From contig JAHFFU010000042.1 in NCBI GenBank assembly GCA_023247835.1, positions 1 to 7,520 on the forward strand: 7,520 bases of DNA. Direction: 5' to 3'. The stretch is from Candidatus Bathyarchaeota archaeon (GTDB lineage: Archaea; Thermoproteota; Bathyarchaeia; 40CM-2-53-6; FEN-987). The position numbers and the translations under genes are program-made. The notes under the pieces were generated by a model. It saw nothing but the letters and a program-made list of their open reading frames with translations. It was not told where the DNA came from and searched no databases. Position 1 is the stretch's first letter. The number at the start of each line of letters is the position of its first letter. Below are positions 5,475 to 7,520 of this stretch, piece after piece.

Positions 5475-6341
5475 TTAGGGTTTCTCAATCGGGTTGCGGA
5501 CCATGTTGCCCCACTCGGTCCATGATCCGTCATAGTTCTTGACCTTCGGATAGCCGAGGAGATATGTCAGAACGAACCAGCTGAAGGACGACCTCTCGCC
5601 GATTCTGCAGTAGGTGATGACTTCCTTGTCTGCCGTTACGCCTTTGCCTTGGTAGAGTTTGCTTAGTTCTTCGGCGGTTTTGAAGGTCCCGTCTTCTTTC
5701 ACGGCTTGCGACCAGGGTATGTTGAACGCGCCGGGGATGTGGCCTCCTCGCTGCGCATGCTCGTTTGGGTATTCAGGTGGCGCTGTTATCTCGCCGGTGA
5801 ATTCAGCTGGGCTTCGGACATCGACAAGCACCTTGTCTCCGTGGCCGAGCGACTTCTTCACATAATCCAAGTAGGTTCTGATCTCTTCGTTCGGGCCTTT
5901 GGCTTTGTACGAGGCTCTGCTATGGGTGGGTGTGTCCTTCGTTACTTCCCTGTCTTCGGCGAGCCATTTCTTTCGGCCGCCGTTCATCAAGACAACCTTC
6001 TCTACGCCATAGTACTTCAGAATCCAGAAGGCGAAGGCCGCGAACCAATTGTTGAAGTCGCCGTAGAGCACAATGCTCGTATCGCTGCTAACGCCGGATC
6101 GGGAGAGTAGTTCTCCGAGCTGTTGGTTGCCGACTATGTCTCGTGCTAGGGGGTCGTTCATGTCCGTTTTCCAGTCGAAGAGTACTGCGCCGGGTATGTG
6201 GCCGAGGTTGTAGTTGGCGGTAGGGTCGTAATCAACTTCGGCTATGCGTACTGCGCTATCCTTGAGGTGTTGGCTCACCCAGTCAGTTTCGACAAGAACT
6301 TCGGGATGCTTGTATGACAGTTGAGGGCGTGCAGTTGACAA
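5475..6341 (-). CDS. Thiosulfate sulfurtransferase (two-domain rhodanese, CysA2-like)
   Basis: The enzyme transfers sulfane sulfur from thiosulfate, or a related donor, to an acceptor through a cysteine persulfide; cytosolic, with no signal peptide. The 288-residue length fits tandem rhodanese domains. The N-terminal inactive domain spans about 14-130 (GHIPGAVLFDW, VVLYGDFNNWFA with D95 at the cysteine position, MNGGRKKW). The C-terminal active domain spans about 155-285 (VLVDVRSPAEF, GGHIPGAFNIPW, active loop YCRIGERSS with C245, NYDGSWTEWGN). C245 is the only cysteine in the protein. The CRIGERSS loop and the WFVLTYLLG helix resemble mycobacterial CysA2/CysA3. TTG at 6341 is the only start between the in-frame stop at 6348-6350 and the domain. 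The gene converges on the lipoyl-TusA gene with 26 nt between stops, and a palindrome lies in its promoter, suggesting regulated expression. Confidence 0.92.
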   Translation of the reverse strand: MSTARPQLSYKHPEVLVETDWVSQHLKDSAVRIAEVDYDPTANYNLGHIPGAVLFDWKTDMNDPLARDIVGNQQLGELLSRSGVSSDTSIVLYGDFNNWFAAFAFWILKYYGVEKVVLMNGGRKKWLAEDREVTKDTPTHSRASYKAKGPNEEIRTYLDYVKKSLGHGDKVLVDVRSPAEFTGEITAPPEYPNEHAQRGGHIPGAFNIPWSQAVKEDGTFKTAEELSKLYQGKGVTADKEVITYCRIGERSSFSWFVLTYLLGYPKVKNYDGSWTEWGNMVRNPIEKP

Positions 6342-6360
6342 TTCGTTTCACGGCTGGCGG

Positions 6361-6378
6361 ATATGCCATATGGCATAT
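6361..6378. promoter_or_regulatory. Perfect 18-bp palindrome, candidate operator of the rhodanese gene
   Basis: ATATGCCATATGGCATAT equals its own reverse complement over all 18 bases. It begins 20 nt upstream of the rhodanese TTG. It overlaps the downstream end of the likely TATA box and covers the space between that box and the expected transcription start. A dimeric repressor bound there would block promoter assembly. The regulator is not in this window. Confidence 0.5.
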
Positions 6379-6382
6379 TTAA
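6375..6382 (-). promoter_or_regulatory. TATA box of the rhodanese gene
   Basis: The minus strand reads TTAAATAT, centred about 37 nt before the TTG at 6341, so the predicted leader is about 11 nt. This is the same geometry as the transporter and phosphoribosyltransferase promoters. Its last four bases are shared with the 18-bp palindrome. Confidence 0.5.
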
Positions 6383-6440
6383 CCTCACCTTAGTAACCCC
6401 CAACTGCTTCCATTAGCGCGAACTTGCGATGGTCCAGTCA

Positions 6441-6450
6441 AAGTTTAAAT
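6441..6450 (+). promoter_or_regulatory. Possible TATA box for guaB
   Basis: AAGTTTAAAT is the best plus-strand TATA-like element in the gap before guaB. It would place transcription start near 6473 and give guaB a leader of over 100 nt, long for this genome's other promoters. A weaker alternative is ATATTATT at 6482-6489. The 245-nt gap (6342-6586) otherwise holds the rhodanese promoter and a short open frame at 6488-6571 of doubtful meaning. Confidence 0.3.
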
Positions 6451-6574
6451 TCGAACGAGAAGCTGCGGCACAGTAACGGGCATATTATTGACGCCCGGTG
6501 AATCAGGAATTTTCCAAACGTTACTTGAAGCTCTTCTGAGGCACGGCGCCACTCTGCCTCGTTCCAACTAAACT

Positions 6575-6580
6575 GGTGAT
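6575..6580 (+). promoter_or_regulatory. Shine-Dalgarno that sets the guaB TTG start
   Basis: GGTGAT is complementary to the AUCACC stretch at the 3' end of archaeal 16S rRNA. It ends 6 nt before TTG at 6587, an ideal spacing, and so supports a non-ATG start for guaB. Confidence 0.65.
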
Positions 6581-6586
6581 TCAATT

Positions 6587-7520
6587 TTGTCAGACAAGAT
6601 CATTGACGGTTTAACCTTTGACGATGTCTTACTAGTCCCTAAGCGGTCGACGGTCCGATCTCGAAGGGAAGTATATACGACGACGCGCCTCTCACGCGGT
6701 ATCGAGTTGCGTGTCCCTATTGTCAGCGCACCTATGGACACTGTGACTGAACATTCGATGTCCATTACGATGGCGCGTGCTGGTGGGATCGGAATCGTCC
6801 ACCGCTTCATGACCATCAACCAACAGGTTGAGGAAGTCCTCAAAGTGAAACGGTCCGAGAGCATCGTCATAGAACAACCTTACAGCCTAACCGCCGACCA
6901 GAAACTCAAGGACGCGAAGCGGCTGATGTCCCAGCATGGAGTATCAGGTCTCCTCATCCTAGATGAGCGGAATCGCCTTCAAGGAATCTTGACGACTCGG
7001 GACATTCAATTCGAACGCGATCCAGAGAAGAAAGTCTCCGAGATAATGACCGGGATCAATGACATGGTGACAGCCCCCGCCGAGATAACGCTTCAGGAGG
7101 CAGAGCGGATCCTACACAAACACAAGCTCGAGAAACTTCCCTTAATCGATAAGGACGGGAAGCTGCGAGGTCTCATTACGAGCAGGGACATGCTCAGCCT
7201 CGAACAGTACCCCAACGCGTCGAAGGACGCGAAGGGGCGTTTGATGGTGGGCGCAGCCGTTGGCGTAAAAGCAGGTTACCTAGAAAGGGCTAAGGCGCTG
7301 CATGAAGCCGGCGCCGACGTGCTCGTCCTCGACGTGGCCCACGCACACTCCGACATAACACTAAACGCAACCCGCAACATCAAGAAGGCACTACCAAAAG
7401 CGGAACTAATCACGGGAAACGTCGCCACCAAGGAGGGAACCGAGGATCTCATCGCGGCAGGAGCCGATGCCGTGAAGGTGGGAATTGGTTCAGGGTCAAT
7501 ATGCATTACGAGAATCGTGA
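6587..7520 (+). CDS. guaB: IMP dehydrogenase, N-terminal 311 residues (3' end outside window)
   Basis: It oxidises IMP to XMP with NAD+, the committed step to guanine nucleotides; cytosolic, normally tetrameric. The frame is open from TTG at 6587 to the window edge. The N-terminus is diagnostic: [14 protein letters not shown] (8-21), [13 protein letters not shown] (43-55), [12 protein letters not shown] (63-74). Two CBS domains sit inside the barrel at about 95-145 ([18 protein letters not shown]) and 155-207 ([21 protein letters not shown]); they usually bind adenine or guanine nucleotides for control. The barrel resumes with VGAAVG (221-226), LDVAHAHSD (248-256) and ITGNVAT (275-281). It reaches the active-site loop GSGSICIT with catalytic C306. 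Family length is about 485 residues, so roughly 175 are missing, including the flap. TTG is the only start after the in-frame stop at 6569-6571 and has a strong GGTGAT ribosome site. The CBS domains argue against GMP reductase. Confidence 0.95.
   Translation, partial: MSDKIIDGLTFDDVLLVPKRSTVRSRREVYTTTRLSRGIELRVPIVSAPMDTVTEHSMSITMARAGGIGIVHRFMTINQQVEEVLKVKRSESIVIEQPYSLTADQKLKDAKRLMSQHGVSGLLILDERNRLQGILTTRDIQFERDPEKKVSEIMTGINDMVTAPAEITLQEAERILHKHKLEKLPLIDKDGKLRGLITSRDMLSLEQYPNASKDAKGRLMVGAAVGVKAGYLERAKALHEAGADVLVLDVAHAHSDITLNATRNIKKALPKAELITGNVATKEGTEDLIAAGADAVKVGIGSGSICITRIV

Noticed and set aside
5706..6110. Plus-strand open frame of 134 codons opposite the rhodanese gene
   Set aside because: The rhodanese frame carries full family motifs throughout this stretch, so the opposite frame is a shadow.
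6587..7520. GMP reductase (guaC) instead of IMP dehydrogenase
   Set aside because: Two CBS domains are inserted in the barrel at about residues 95-207, which is the IMP dehydrogenase layout.

Overview
The window most likely comes from an archaeon, probably a mesophilic member of the TACK/Thermoproteota side (Nitrososphaeria- or Bathyarchaeia-like); this placement is an inference. The signs are AT-rich TATA-like boxes about 36 nt upstream of several starts, which implies leaders of about 10 nt. A GGTGAT Shine-Dalgarno stands before guaB, five of seven readable gene starts are TTG, and there is a paralogous pair of RecA/KaiC-like proteins. No ribosomal or tRNA gene is present to fix the lineage.

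Layout. 1-1055 (+): the tail of one RecA/KaiC-like protein and a complete second copy whose Walker A loop is degenerate. Each is followed by a copy of an odd TG-rich repeat, with two more copies before 1205. 1221-3601 (-): citrate synthase and, upstream of it, a 12-helix major facilitator transporter. 3602-3732: divergent promoter region. 3733-5448 (+): a probable two-gene operon of a phosphoribosyltransferase-domain protein with an unusual N-terminal extension, then a 221-residue protein. I read the latter as a GcvH-like lipoyl domain fused to a TusA-like sulfur-carrier domain. 5475-6341 (-): a two-domain rhodanese (thiosulfate sulfurtransferase), converging on the fusion gene and preceded by a perfect 18-bp palindrome overlapping its TATA box. 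6587-7520 (+): the first 311 residues of IMP dehydrogenase, running off the end.

Working together. The most interesting part is 4783-6341. A rhodanese can load persulfide sulfur, a TusA domain can carry it, and a lipoyl arm can receive or present it. Lipoate-binding GcvH-like proteins, TusA and rhodaneses are known partners in the sulfur-oxidising heterodisulfide reductase-like (sHdr) pathway. Here lipoyl and TusA modules appear to be in one chain. No hdr, dsrE or lipoate ligase gene lies in the window, so the pathway assignment is inference. The phosphoribosyltransferase-like gene 21 nt upstream is an unexplained operon partner. Citrate synthase and guaB are ordinary central metabolism, although the citrate synthase has Glu where the family usually has its catalytic Asp.
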